Below are positions 24,501-34,996 of a stretch of DNA of 64,000 bases, one piece after another. This stretch comes from Liolophura sinensis (taxonomy: Eukaryota; Mollusca; Polyplacophora; Chitonida; Chitonidae), in contig NC_088300.1 in assembly GCF_032854445.1 (NCBI RefSeq), positions 61,168,984 through 61,232,983 on the forward strand. The letters run 5' to 3'. The notes beneath the pieces were generated by a model. The model did not search any database and was not told where the DNA came from. It saw only the letters and a list, made by a program, of their open reading frames with translations. Every line of letters begins with the position of its first letter. Position 1 is the first letter of the stretch. Made by a program: the position numbers and the translations under genes.

Positions 24501-27500
24501 ATGAGGAGAAGGATCGAAATTTTAAAAAATTGATTGAAGTGAAAGATGATCGAGTGTCATTAGAACGCCGAGAAAGGAAGGTTGAAGAGAGACACGAGAA
24601 AAAGAGCAGCCGAGAAGAGAAAAGGAGTTCCAAAGAGGATAAGAGAAGCGATCGAAAAAGTGAACGTAAAGAGGATCGAAAGTCTGAGCATAAAGAGAAA
24701 AAGAAGAAGGACGATCGAAAAGAGGACAAGAAAAGTCATCGACACAAAAGCTCTAGTCGAGAGAAGAGTAAACATGGCTCTGATCATAAGAGGACGCTGT
24801 CGGATCAAGAAAGTGGAGACTCTGACGAATACAGGTCGCACAGGAAGCGTAGCAAACATAAGCATAAGGACAAGAGCAAAGACCGTGCTCTGACCAGTGT
24901 CATCACAGGTGTGTCTTATATAACACGGTGAACTCCTCCATAGTTTCCATATAGTTTCATACAATTTGTATTGTCGTACATTTTTACATGATATAAAAAT
25001 GTTCCTGGTGTAAGGTTGAAAGAGACAACTGCCGAGCTAAATAAGGTTAATTTTCTAACAGTTGTGTCAGAAGCATCAGTACAGCATTATTTCTGGCTAT
25101 ACTTCAGTACTTCGGTGCATGATCGGTGCTTTTTTTTTTTTTTTCATATACATGTAGTAACACTTCTATAAAATGCCTGTTCACATTTCTTTAATGCTCT
25201 TTAATGAAAAATATATATGTCATCAGACTTTTTTTTATAAATAGGTTAAAGAAGAAAGGTAGCTGCTGTTACACTTCTAAACTTACTTTGTGGTTGAGTG
25301 GTTGGTGTGCTAGCAAAGCAGAATGATGTGGAGCCTCTCACCAATATGGTTGCTGTGAGTTCAAGTCCCAGCTTTTTCCTGACGTCTGCCTGGTTTCCTC
25401 CCACCGTTTCCTGGTTTCCTGGCCACTCTCCCATAAGTGAAATATTCTTGAGTACACCAACAAGTAAAATAAATTTTTGAACAGTAGATTCTGAGATGTA
25501 ACACCTTTTGTGTTTTGTGTTCAAGTAGTTATTTTGGAACTAGCTTTTCTTATATATTGAAAGCTGCTGTTGTCTTACATGTGTGCCTGTATTATTGTTT
25601 TTCAGTTGAACCCAGGCCAGCAACACCTACCGATGTGTTACCCCCAAAACCTGACACTACTGCTTCATCAGTGAAAGATGAAGATAAAACTATAAAGGTA
25701 GTACATCAAGGCCATATCTAGGAAACATTGAAGGTTCTGATCTCCAGATTTTGAAGGTGACGTTGTGACCGTGCTTGAGAGCTTTTAAGTCTGTGAATAA
25801 TAGAAATTTGTTTCAAAATTTTACTCTTTGATGGTAAATTATCATATTTTTGTTCAGTTCATTTGTTAGTTTTTATACAGTGTGATTAGTGTGGGTGCCA
25901 AAGAGTATGGGGGCCCAAATGTTTTCAGGAACTAAAAAGGCTATACTCTAGGCTATGGCAGAGTCGTTAGCATGTCAGCATGATGCAATTACTCAGGAAC
26001 CTCAACAATGCGGTAGCTGTGGGTTCAAGTCCAGCTCATACGGGCTTCCTCTCCATTCATATATTTGAAGGTATCCCAGCAACCTGCAGATGGTTATGGA
26101 ATTTCCTTGGGCTCTGCCTGGTTTCCTCCCACCATAATACTTGCTGCTGTTGTATAAGTGAAATATTGTTGATTACGGCGTAAAATACTAGTCAGAATAA
26201 TAAATAAGATGGCTCTAGATATGGTTCTGCATAGGTACATATTTATGATGTACCTGATGTTTGCTGATGTGTTTATGACTTGCAGGTACTTGTATAAAGG
26301 TGCAAACACGGACCAAGACATGAAAGCTACAGTGGAACTTAAGATCCAACTGTTACCATCCCAACATCTCAAATTTCGTCCATCACTTGTATTTTGAGAG
26401 TTTATTTCATCTCACAAATTATTGTGTCAGGCTTTTGTGAAATCTAGGATGATATCCAGCTGGAAAAATAAAAGATTTATCAAGTAGTTGTTAATGAGAT
26501 TATCTGAATCTAAATTTGAACTTTTTTGATGAATTTTTATGTGAAATGCCCTCTTTTACTGGAGAGAATACCACAGATAGCCAATTGTAAATGACATGAA
26601 AACTTAACCCTAGAAGCTATACTTTGTATATACTGAGAGATCTCTGTCTAGCTGCTCGTGTGTGTTCTAGGAGACAATAGTGGAGATTTCAGAGACAGTG
26701 TTTGGAAAGCTACAGTTCCTGGAGATTGTGAAGGAGGGATTATCAGGTCTTCAGATGCTCCTTATATCGTTAGAGGTGAGTTTGGTATCTCCCCTGATCT
26801 GCACCAGATTCGTAGAAGTGAGAAAATGTATATGTGTACTATGTATGGAGCGGAATACATGTATTCTGAAGTGAAATTCATGCACAAGCTTTGGAGAGCT
26901 CTCTGGAATGGAATGTGAAAAAGCACAGTGTATGTATTCATCGTGATTCTGAAGTACTGAATAAAATGGCCAACTTTGTCTTCATTTTGATGGTCTCATT
27001 AGGAGTTTCTAGTTTAGGGATTTAAAATTATGAAAACAAATGGATTTCCTTTTCTTTTTTTAATATTTGAAAAATCAATTGATGGTAACTGTTACTTGTT
27101 TTGTAGTTTTCATTGATATTTTTTTCTTTTGTTTTTTATTTAAGACAAGGATACAGGATTGGGAGGCTGGAGGATTATCAAATCAATACTTACTGAAAAA
27201 ACTCCAGGATGCCAGTGACCAACTGCTCAAGTATGAAGACAGTGCAGCTCCCCCTGGCTGGTCCACCCACTGGAACAGGTACGATCTACTTGTTCTAGTT
27301 ATCTCCCTTCCTCTCAAGCACTCATGGTATGGACCACACTCCCTCTTGTAAATCTCCCACTATCACAAGCCATGAGGGTGAGCGTCTGATTTAAGGAGGC
27401 ACATCTATACAGCTTCCAAGCTCTCTGTCAAAAAATCCCGGACAATTTTCACGTCTCCCAACACGGAGGACAAAGCGAGGACTGCTGGTCCATGCTGGAG

Positions 27501-30500
27501 TGTTCCTCCAATATGTATGTCATGTTTGTATCAATCTTTGTCCGTGATTCGTACGTCACGAACCCTGAAGAAGACGACGCTGAAGATCTGATTGGTCAAG
27601 CCGATTCCCAGCATGACAACAACAAGAGGTGAAGGCAGATGGCAGGTGGTGAGTTTTAAAATTTTTGATCTTATAAGACGTTCTCTTTTTTTTCTGTGTG
27701 GTGGGGTTGGGAGTGTGTGGTGGGGAATAAGCAGTACACTTCTGTATACATAGGTTAATAGAAATTTATGGCAACACATGGCTGATTTTTGCCGTTTATA
27801 CCTGGTAGGTTGGCAATGACCGTATGGCACATTATTGTGTTGTAAATTCAACCTCCCCCAGGGTTCTGTGTCTTTTGTGACATTTTAACATGTGAATAAT
27901 GATTCTGTCTTTTAAGTATTATTCTGTGTATTTGTCAGCAAAATGTCAACAAACGTCAGTCAGCAAAAGTCAGCCATGTTGGCTGTTTGTAACCATTTAC
28001 CCAGGCACAGGTGAACAGTTGAATATTATGTCCCTCTCCATTAATGAACTTAAGTCAAGACTCATCCATCCATCCATCCATCATCAATCAGCAAAGCATC
28101 TTATGTGCATTGGTATACATGTATACTAGTATTTATGAAATTTGATGAATTTATTTCCAAAGTCTATTGAGATAAATGTTGTAAGATACTCAGTTATGCT
28201 CATAGATCAGAGTACTCACCTGTTTTATTACCTGTGATATAATAGCCTCATAAGCTGTAGAAGCACATTGTCTTCAAAATGTTGGGTTGTGGTTTAAGTG
28301 AAGAAGTATCAGTAACAAATTCTTGAGAGCTAAATTACACTCAATTCAAATAAAGAAATAAATTTTCGCCAAAACTACCTGGCCAGTTTCGGAGAAATTA
28401 CATCAGTGGATTCATTGATGGGTACGAATATCTAATTAGATTGTGGTTAGCTCAACTAACCTTTGACCTACTGTTTTAAGTCAATTTAAATTTGCCTATT
28501 ACATGCAGACACTAGTCACGATTATATCCTGAAAGCTACTGAGCTGAATTACTTGTAATCTCATACATTGATTAACTGCATTGGCAGGTCCATTAGAATA
28601 GGTTATATTGTATTCAGTGCTTACTGACCTTTGACCTACATTCTTGGGTCAAAGTTCATATTTCTTCGTCCATATTTTATCCCTGCTTTGTTATCGGAAG
28701 CCTTGTGATGTTCCCCTGGGTCGAGGGGCATTAATCAGTGCAGCTTTGTCATATTCTCAATGTATTTAAAGAGTGAATAAATGTTTATACAGATATCTAC
28801 ACTTTTTTATCCAACATCGGTCTATTTGTATGTTCTCTGTTCCATTCACAAAGGCATCTGAAAAATCGTTCATTAAAGCTGAAAGTTTTTTTTTTCTTTA
28901 GGTATCCTTTATGGTAGACCATTGCACTTTCTCTGTTTACTCTCATTGGTCAAAAAATCTGTCTGTTCTCTTTGTACAAATTACCAGCCGTGTTTTATTT
29001 GAGATCTGTCTTGTAACAGGTTTGTGCACAAGCGTAATCTCACTTCTGTGTGGTGACTGTGTGCGTCTGCTAGTTGAGTTATTTTTGTAATTTCTGGCTT
29101 TGCTACTTCTGTGCTTCTCTGCTTTGTTCTATTCTTTGTTTTACACTGCTTAAGCCAGATTGTCCTACTGTACTTGGATTCCTTCCTGCTGTGTTTCTTA
29201 TGAAGTTATCCTGTTCTGCTGTACCATTTTTTGTTCTTTTTTCTGCTTTGCCATGTGCTATGCTCTACTCTACTTTGTTCCATTATGGCCTTGCCCTATA
29301 TTCTACTCTACTTTGTTCCACTGTGCCCTGTCCTATATTCTACTCTATTTTGTTCCATTATGGCCTGCCCTGTATTCTACTCTACTTTGTTCCACTGTGC
29401 CCTGTCGCATGTTATACTCTACTTTGTTCCACTGTGCCTTGTCGGATGTTCTACTCTACTTTGTTCCATTATGGCCTGCCCTTTTTTCTACTCTACTTTG
29501 TTCTACTGTGCCACGTCTCTATGTTCTACTCTACTTTGTTCCATTTTGCCCTATCCTATATTCTACTCTACTTTGCTCCAACTGTGCCCTGTCGCATGAT
29601 CTACTCTACTTTGTTCTGCTGTGCCCTGTCCTGTGTTCTACTCTACTCTGTTCTACTGTGGCTTGTCCCTTGTTCTGCTCTTAAACCCATTTTTTTTTAG
29701 CATTAATTGCATTAACTGAAACATCTATAAATGTGATGCAGGAGATGTATCATAATGACAACATCATCATCATCAGTCTTCTCTCCTTTCATTTATCTAC
29801 TTTGTGGTCATGTGACAGGTATCGGTTACCTTAGCAGATCTACTTACTTAATTTTTCTGTTTTGTTGATAACTGTATTTCACAAATACGGTTACGCTTAT
29901 TTAGAAACAATAACTGCAGTGGAATTGGATATCTGTGAAATAAAATGGCTTTTCACTGATTTACACATGTAGTGTAGACTCATCATTACTTCATGTTATC
30001 GTAGTTCTGAGACAGTGACTTCCTTAGCAGGTTGTCAAATCTGTCATTTGCTGTTGTTGTTTAAAATAAAAAAAAAATAAAAAAAGGAGGCATCCATCAC
30101 TGATGTATTAGAGTGCTAGGGCAGCACAATGATTTGGGGAGCTCATCTGTGAGTCCAGCTCATGCCCAAGCTGGCTTTCTCTCCCAACCTACAGATGGTC
30201 ATGGGTTTCTCTGAGCATGGTTTCCTCCCACCATAATGCCGGTTGACATCTGATATGTGAAATATTCTTGATTACAGCGTAAAACACCAATCAAATAAAT
30301 AAATAAATAAATCAGTTCATGAGCAGTACATTCCAAACTGTGTATTGTGTTCAGTGAGTTACATAACTATGTCTCGGGTGGGGATTTGTTGCCAAAGAGT
30401 TAAATGTAAATTTTTCTCCCCACAGGAGGTGTATATATACATGGCACATTTTATTGGTAGTGTCAGTTCCTGTAATTGAAAGGGGAAAGACAGCAGATAA

Positions 30501-33500
30501 CATATGTGTTCACTTTATTGGTGTTTTATGCTGAACTTTGAATATTTCTCTTCTGTAATGGTGATATAGACGTTTATATGCTGAGCAAAACCGAGCAAAA
30601 CAAGTGACAGATCTCCTGTCCATCTACATGTACAAGTAGCAGCGCCTGTGCCAATGGGAGCTGCAATTCAACATGTGACCACATAGTTCATCGAGCACTG
30701 CTGATGAAAGGAAAACTTAGAAAAGCTGTGCGTGCAATTAACTTTGAAAAAGACTGTTACTCACTCTCATTTGTCTTGAATGTTTGCTTAATGGGTGATT
30801 TCCGTTTCACATTGATGCTAGAAAGTCAGTTGTCTTGTTTACCTGTGATTATGCTGTGAAGTACCTATTCATTAACACAAGTGCTGCATAGAGGATGTTG
30901 GCTGTTAAAAGACATCCTTGGAATATGCTATAGTGTTGGAGACTTGGATTCATGCCCAGGCAGTTAGTGACCTGCAGCAGTGGAGAACAGATGTATGATC
31001 TATTGACTACGTGTGTCCTATACGAGGAGAAGTGTTTACACTGCTAAAGAGTGGACCAGGTGGATTGTGGGAGTCTTGATGTTTTATTAGGGTCCCAGGA
31101 AGCTTTTCAGTGACACTTTACACTCAAGTCATTTGATGATAAGATGGAGGCTGACTGCGACAGAGTTTGTACAACACCTAAGTCCTTGTTGTGGAGATAA
31201 GGCAATATTCATTGAGCTTCTGTTCTCTTTCAGTTGGCAGCATAAACCCTGAACAATTCCACGTCATCTTGACCTCAGTGGGATTGTTCCCATTCTGTAG
31301 GCCTCAGTTCATCTCTGGTTTTTCTTTTTTTTTTTTCCTCTCGGGTGCTTAACCTGTGTAGGAATTACAGGCGGTACTTTTACACCAATGTGGTGACGGG
31401 AGACTCACAGTGGGACTACCCGGACCTGGATGATACAGAGACAGCAACGACGACAACAGAGGTCACAAAGGCGAGGGTACCACAGGATGGGGAGGCTGCT
31501 GTCACAAATGGTGCTACAGATAAAGGGAACAAGGTAAAGAGGCTGGTTAACACTTAGATTGACATTGGGAAGGGTCATCTTTTTTTATGTTAAGAAATTG
31601 TGTTATGTCAAAAATTGTTATTGTGAAATGTCTACAATTTTACAATGTATCGACCTCTAATGTAACATACACGTACAGTCCTTAATGTGACACCATTATA
31701 AAGAGCTGGAAAAAAAAATGTTTCATGTTCTCATTGTACAAGTCCAGCGATGTCCGCACACATACAGGTACATGCATATCAGTTCATCCTCCACCATTTG
31801 AGATACTGACTTCAAGGATTTGTTTTCTTAAAAGTTTTGTTTTGATGTATTTATTGAAAAATTCAGGACGTTCAAAACATCAATGCCATCATTAGTGTGT
31901 TATCTTTAAGTAGTACTTCTCTTTTGGTACTTCTGAAATTTTCTTATCTCTCTCTCTCTCTTTTCGTTTTTTTTTTGTATGTGTTACTTAAGATGGACCT
32001 TGTAATTTACATAAATATTTACTCTATTTTTTTTTTACTATTTTCAGGAAAGGACTGATGGGAGCAAGGAAGGTAATACATTGATTCAGGTTTTAAAACT
32101 GTGTGTGAACTTAAGTATTTAATAGTGTTGATGTACTACTGAAGTTCATTTCTAAAAATCGGAGGGGTTGGGAAGGCTCGCTGGCTCCAGTTAAGGTTTT
32201 GGCCTAATTCCACAATCTCATTGCATATGAAAGAGCAACTTTTGATTCAGTTTATGCACATTTTTAATTTGATTTTGGAGACAAAACTACACTGGTTGGA
32301 TTGGCCAGTTTCAGGGCTTCACAAAAAGTATGATTTTATCAATCAACACAGAATAATGCCTTTGGAATGTACTTGAAGAAACACCTTGCAAACATATGAA
32401 AAGGTTGAAGAATTTCAGTAGTGGCTGGTTTTAGCTGGTTAGTAGCTGGCTGGTACAAGTATCTGGCCAAGGGTGCTAGTTTACTCTGGGCACTCTGGTT
32501 TTGTTCATCTCTTTTTAAACATCAATCAGATTATTCAATAAATAACTGAATCTACATGTGCTGTATTTTTGACAGACACTGACAAAGGGATAAAGCACAC
32601 TTCAGAGAAAGTAGAGAGTAAACTGGAGGAGTTACAGCCCTTGGTTCATCCAGGAGAGCCCCCTCCACCAGGCACAGAGACTCCAGGGTCTACAGAGCTG
32701 GGACAGGCCTCTATGGATGAAGGGTCGTATGAGGTTTCTCCTACTCACAGTATCGACCTGGAGGAAATAGATGATGTCAGGGAAGATGTTGAAAAGGCCC
32801 CATCTGAACCCAAAGATTCTGCTGTCATCTCTAGGCCTCCGCTCTTGTTAGGACCAGAGTCTGGTGATCCCACCCACGCTAACCATGCCCCTGCATCTCA
32901 AGGGGCACATCACCTGGATGAAGTTCCCAACCCTACATTATCCCAGCCAGAGGGGCCAGCTAGTAACTCTGTGCCAGAGGTAGCCCCATCAGCTGAGGGT
33001 GAAAGAGGTGTGCCGGATCCTAACACCAGTCATCATAAGGACAAGGAAAAGAAAAAGAAGAAAGATAAGGTATGACAATACTATAATATTTCATTATATT
33101 TGATGCATCCATAAAGATGTGTCATAAATATGTGTTAAAGTAATTCCATTTAATTCCATCACCCCATCACAATATGACCATAATATTATTGAAAATGATG
33201 ATTAACACCATGCAGACAAACAAAAAACAGATATTATGCAAAATCTTTCACAAGATTCAGATTACAGGTCGTCTGCATAATATATGATCTGAGTCTTTGT
33301 ATTTGGTGTATGTCCAGCAGAAGTCTGTCGTGCATTATGACTTGCCAACCACCTAATGTATGATCTGAATCTTTGTATTTGGTGAATATCCAGCAGAAGT
33401 CTGTCATGCATTATGACTTGCCAACCACCTAATGTATGATCCGAGTCTTTGTATTTGGTGAATATCCAGCAGAAGTCTGTCATGCATTATGACTTGCCAA

Positions 33501-34358
33501 CCACCTAATGTATGATCCGAGTCTTTGTATTTGGTGAATATCCAGCAGAAGTCTGTCATGCATTATGACTTGCCAACCACCTAATGTATGATCCGAGTCT
33601 TTGTATTTGGTGAATATCCAGCAGAAGTCTGTCATGCATTATGACTTGCCAACCACCTAATGTATGATCCGAGTCTTTGTATTTGGTGAATATCCAGCAG
33701 AAGTCTGTCATGCATTATGACTTGCCAACCACCTAATGTATGATCCGAGTCTTTGTATTTGGTGAATATCCAGCAGAAGTCTGTCATGCATTATGACTTG
33801 CCAACCACCTAATGTATGATCCGAGTCTTTGTATTTGGTGAATATCCAGCAGAAGTCTGTCATGCATTATGACTTGCCAACCCACCTAATGTATGATCCG
33901 AGTCTTTGTATTTGGTGAATATCCAGCAGAAGTCTGTCATGCATTATGACTTGCCAACCACCTAATGTATGATCCGAGTCTTTGTATTTGGTGAATATCC
34001 AGCAGAAGTCTGTCATGCATTATGACTTGCCAACCACCTAATGTATGATCCGAGTCTTTGTATTTGGTGAATATCCAGCAGAAGTCTGTCATGCATTATG
34101 ACTTGCCAACCACCTAATGTGTGATGTGAACCTTTGTATTTGGTGTATATCTAGCAGATGTCTTTCAAGCATTTGGATTTCTCAGCCACCCTAATTCTGA
34201 TTCTTTGAATTTAGAGTATATCTAGCAGTAGCCTTTCGCTGAAGAAGAAAAAAGTGTCGTCCCTGGTACAAAAGTGGCAGCAGGTGCAGCAGGAGGTGGA
34301 GAGAGAGGAGAAGTCCAGTAAAGAGAGAGAGTCCTATCTGAACAGATACTCTCCCTGA
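18560..34358 (+). CDS. FNBP4: Formin-binding protein 4, WW-domain nuclear protein (15 coding exons, 967 aa)
   Basis: Exons: 18560-18644, 18992-19048, 19320-19421, 20049-20131, 20701-20863, 21520-21724, 22440-22773, 24200-24908, 25606-25697, 26671-26775, 27145-27278, 31362-31533, 32048-32072, 32576-33069, 34215-34358. All junctions are GT-AG and phases agree. The start has in-frame stops just upstream and gives MGRRRDKL with RRRQVLQL, as in vertebrate FNBP4. Next come ELANFMAEIEAIS; WW1 at ~168-196 (W169, YYYW, W192, P195); an acidic block ~290-343 ending ELELALERKQ; a Lys/Arg/Ser-rich block ~457-570; a helical segment with FGKLQFLEIVKEGLSGLQML leading to TRIQDW; WW2 at ~682-710 (W684, RRYFYTN, W707, P710), split by intron 11; a Pro/acidic region; and SLVQKWQQVQQEVEREEK at the end. 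WW domains of this family bind proline-rich formin (FH1) sequences. The long poly-proline tracts and the C-terminal RIEEW-type tail of vertebrate FNBP4 (1017 aa) are absent. Exon 13 is only 25 nt. Confidence 0.93.
19538..19740 (+). mobile_element. Diverged SINE (main family) in FNBP4 intron 3
   Basis: Head region GACCCAGGAGCCTCTCACCA, a small internal deletion that removes part of the B-box side, then GTGGATGGCCATAG and CGTATAAGTGAAATATTC. The tail is rearranged (CTAGACTATG before AAATAAATAA), so it is an old copy. Confidence 0.8.
20450..20641 (+). mobile_element. Diverged SINE (main family) in FNBP4 intron 4
   Basis: The head is mostly lost. GGGAAGGTCTGTCAGCAACC and AATGGTCGTGGT remain, followed by AACACCAATCAAATAAATA. 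It ends 60 bp before the exon 5 acceptor, close to where the branch point and polypyrimidine tract would be. Confidence 0.8.
21210..21466 (+). mobile_element. SINE (main family) in FNBP4 intron 5
   Basis: Near full length: GGGGGCTTTGGTGG head, GATCCAGGAGCC, AGCTCATGCTGGCTTC, TTCCTCCCACCATAATG and GGCGTAAAACACCAATC with an A/T-rich tail. Several substitutions from the consensus. It lies 54 bp upstream of the WW1 exon. Confidence 0.88.
22140..22310 (+). repeat. SINE remnant and an 11-bp tandem repeat
   Basis: AACCTGACCACCATCATATAA followed by AGTGAATTATTTGTGAG is a degenerate SINE 3' part. It runs into about five copies of an 11-bp unit (GTTGTGTGAAA) at 22255-22305. The repeat ends about 130 bp before the exon 7 acceptor of FNBP4. 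Confidence 0.6.
23345..23556. mobile_element. TIR element, family A (copy 2), FNBP4 intron 7
   Basis: Starts TAATTCTTCAAGATTTTCAT and ends ATGCGAAAAGGTTTGAGGAA, so the inverted ends are preserved. The interior (GGCATTATTCTGTGTAGACTG, AACCCATCCAATGTGGT) matches the other four copies. No ORF. Confidence 0.75.
23879..24040 (+). mobile_element. 5'-truncated SINE (main family) in FNBP4 intron 7
   Basis: Begins near GTGGTCGCTGTAGGTGG with an internal deletion of the B-box side, then is close to consensus: CCAGCAACCTGTGGATGGTC, ACCATAATGCTGGCC, TTGAGTATGGCGTAAAAC, with an AAATAATTAAATAA tail. Confidence 0.88.
25290..25474 (+). mobile_element. Rearranged SINE (main family) in FNBP4 intron 8
   Basis: The head is recognisable (GGTGTGCTAGCAAAGCAGAA, TGTGAGTTCAAGTCCCAGC). 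The middle is shortened, TTTCCTCCCACC is followed by a duplicated TTTCCTGG segment, and it ends ATTCTTGAGTACACCAAC. Confidence 0.78.
25949..26207 (+). mobile_element. SINE (main family) in FNBP4 intron 9
   Basis: Near full length but diverged: GCTATGGCAGAGTCGTTAGC head, GCTGTGGGTTCAAGTCCAGC (intact B-box side), GCAACCTGCAGATGG, ACCATAATACTTGCTGC, and TACGGCGTAAAATACTAG. Confidence 0.85.
28060..28085. repeat. CATC microsatellite
   Basis: Short run of (CATC)n ending in CATCATC, within FNBP4 intron 11. No functional inference. Confidence 0.6.
29090..29680. repeat. Pyrimidine-rich tandem array, 37-bp unit, FNBP4 intron 11
   Basis: Successive copies of TCTACTCTACTTTGTTCCA plus a variable TGTGCCCTGTCCTATA-type end, 37 bp apart, cleanest from 29260 to 29660 and decayed upstream. 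Because 37 is one more than a multiple of three, every forward frame reads through the same peptide phases, which yields overlapping open frames of 208, 174 and 122 codons. These are Cys/Leu/Phe-rich repeat artefacts, not genes. The C/T-rich strand is the sense strand of FNBP4, so the intron RNA carries about 0.6 kb of polypyrimidine-like sequence. Confidence 0.88.
30110..30311 (+). mobile_element. Diverged SINE (main family) in FNBP4 intron 11
   Basis: Partial head (GCAGCACAATGA), GAGTCCAGCTCATGCCC, TTTCCTCCCACCATAATGCC, and TTACAGCGTAAAACACCAATC followed by (AAAT)n. A tail fragment of the same family in the opposite sense is at about 30515-30545. Confidence 0.82.
32201..32418. mobile_element. 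TIR element, family A (copy 3), FNBP4 intron 13
   Basis: Starts CCTAATTCCACAATCTCATT and ends CATATGAAAAGGTTGAAGAA. The interior (GAGCAACTTTTGATTCAG, GTTTCAGGGCTTCACAAAAA) is the reverse complement of copies 1, 2 and 5. Lies ~160 bp upstream of the exon 14 acceptor. Confidence 0.75.
33278..34140. repeat. Minisatellite, 76-bp unit, about 11 copies, in the last FNBP4 intron
   Basis: Units spaced exactly 76 bp (for example 33355 and 33431) contain ATGATCCGAGTCTTTGTATT, then GGTGAATATCCAGCAGAAGT, CATGCATTATGACTTGCC and AACCACCTA. The middle copies are almost identical; the first and last are diverged. The array ends ~75 bp before the last coding exon, and the unit is homologous to that exon's splice-acceptor region (see findings). 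Confidence 0.97.
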
Positions 34359-34493
34359 GGGTGGGTGGGGACACTACCTGCTCTGATTACAGGTGAGTGG
34401 GGACTCTATACAAATGCACAAAATTTTAACAGCTGATAGAGGGCTTTGTTTGTAAAACAGTTTGTATTGTTCATTTCTAGATTTCTGATGTAG

Positions 34494-34738
34494 TTATTTG
34501 ATTGGTGTTTTACACCGTACTCGAGAATGTTTTTTCTTATACGATGACGGCCAACATTATGGTGGGAGGAAGCCGGGGAAGCCCATGATCATCCTCAAGT
34601 TGCTGGAAGACCTTCCCACTTACGGCCAGAGAGGAAGCCAGAATGATGGAGATGGAGATGCAGAATGAATGAAGCCACATTGGTGAAAGGCACTCAGGTC
34701 ATTGTGCTGTGCTGCATTGCAAACCCCCTCAGCCATGG
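34494..34738 (-). mobile_element. SINE (main family) downstream of the FNBP4 stop
   Basis: Reverse orientation: GATTGGTGTTTTACACCGTA tail, TTATGGTGGGAGGAAGCC, GACCTTCCCACTTACGGCC, then a rearranged B-box side and GGCACTCAGGTCATTGTGCT toward the head, ending CCCTCAGCCATGG. A small purine-rich insertion (ATGGAGATGGAGATGC) interrupts it. Confidence 0.83.
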
Positions 34739-34797
34739 TAGCTTTTAGCTAGCTTTTAGAAGTTACCATAATCAACTTAAGAAATCATACCATTTCT

Positions 34798-34996
34798 TGG
34801 TACTCAAATATCTCAAACTTTCTGCAGATGAAAGCGCAACTTTCAGTGCAATTTATGCACATTTTAATTTTTGATTTTGGGGACAAAATCAGTTGAAAGG
34901 GCCAGTTTCAGGGATTCACAAAGAGTATAATTCTATCAGTCTACACAGAATAATGCCTTCAGAGTATCTTGAATAAACACATTACAAAACACCAGT
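34798..34996. mobile_element. TIR element, family A (copy 4)
   Basis: Interior GCAACTTTCAGTGCAATTTA, CCAGTTTCAGGGATTCACAA and ACAGAATAATGCCTTC match the family. The ends are more decayed (TCTCAAACTTTCTGC on the left). Confidence 0.65.

Noticed and set aside
24397-24964. Ser/Arg/Leu/Phe-rich antisense frames
   Set aside because: They are shadows of the Lys/Arg-rich FNBP4 exon 8 (24200-24908).
26209-26397. Possible FNBP4 exon after the acceptor near 26284
   Set aside because: In the required phase it reads GTA CTT GTA TAA and stops; exon 9 joins 26671 in phase 0 with family-conserved sequence.
27361-27640. Continuation of FNBP4 past exon 11
   Set aside because: The donor at 27278/27279 joins precisely to 31362, which completes WW2; the intervening frames stop.
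29074-29700. 208-codon hydrophobic open frame
   Set aside because: Made by the 37-bp repeat; two other frames are open over the same DNA and it lies inside FNBP4 intron 11.
33278-34140. CRISPR-like array
   Set aside because: Units are contiguous and identical over their full 76 bp, with no unique spacers, in an animal intron.
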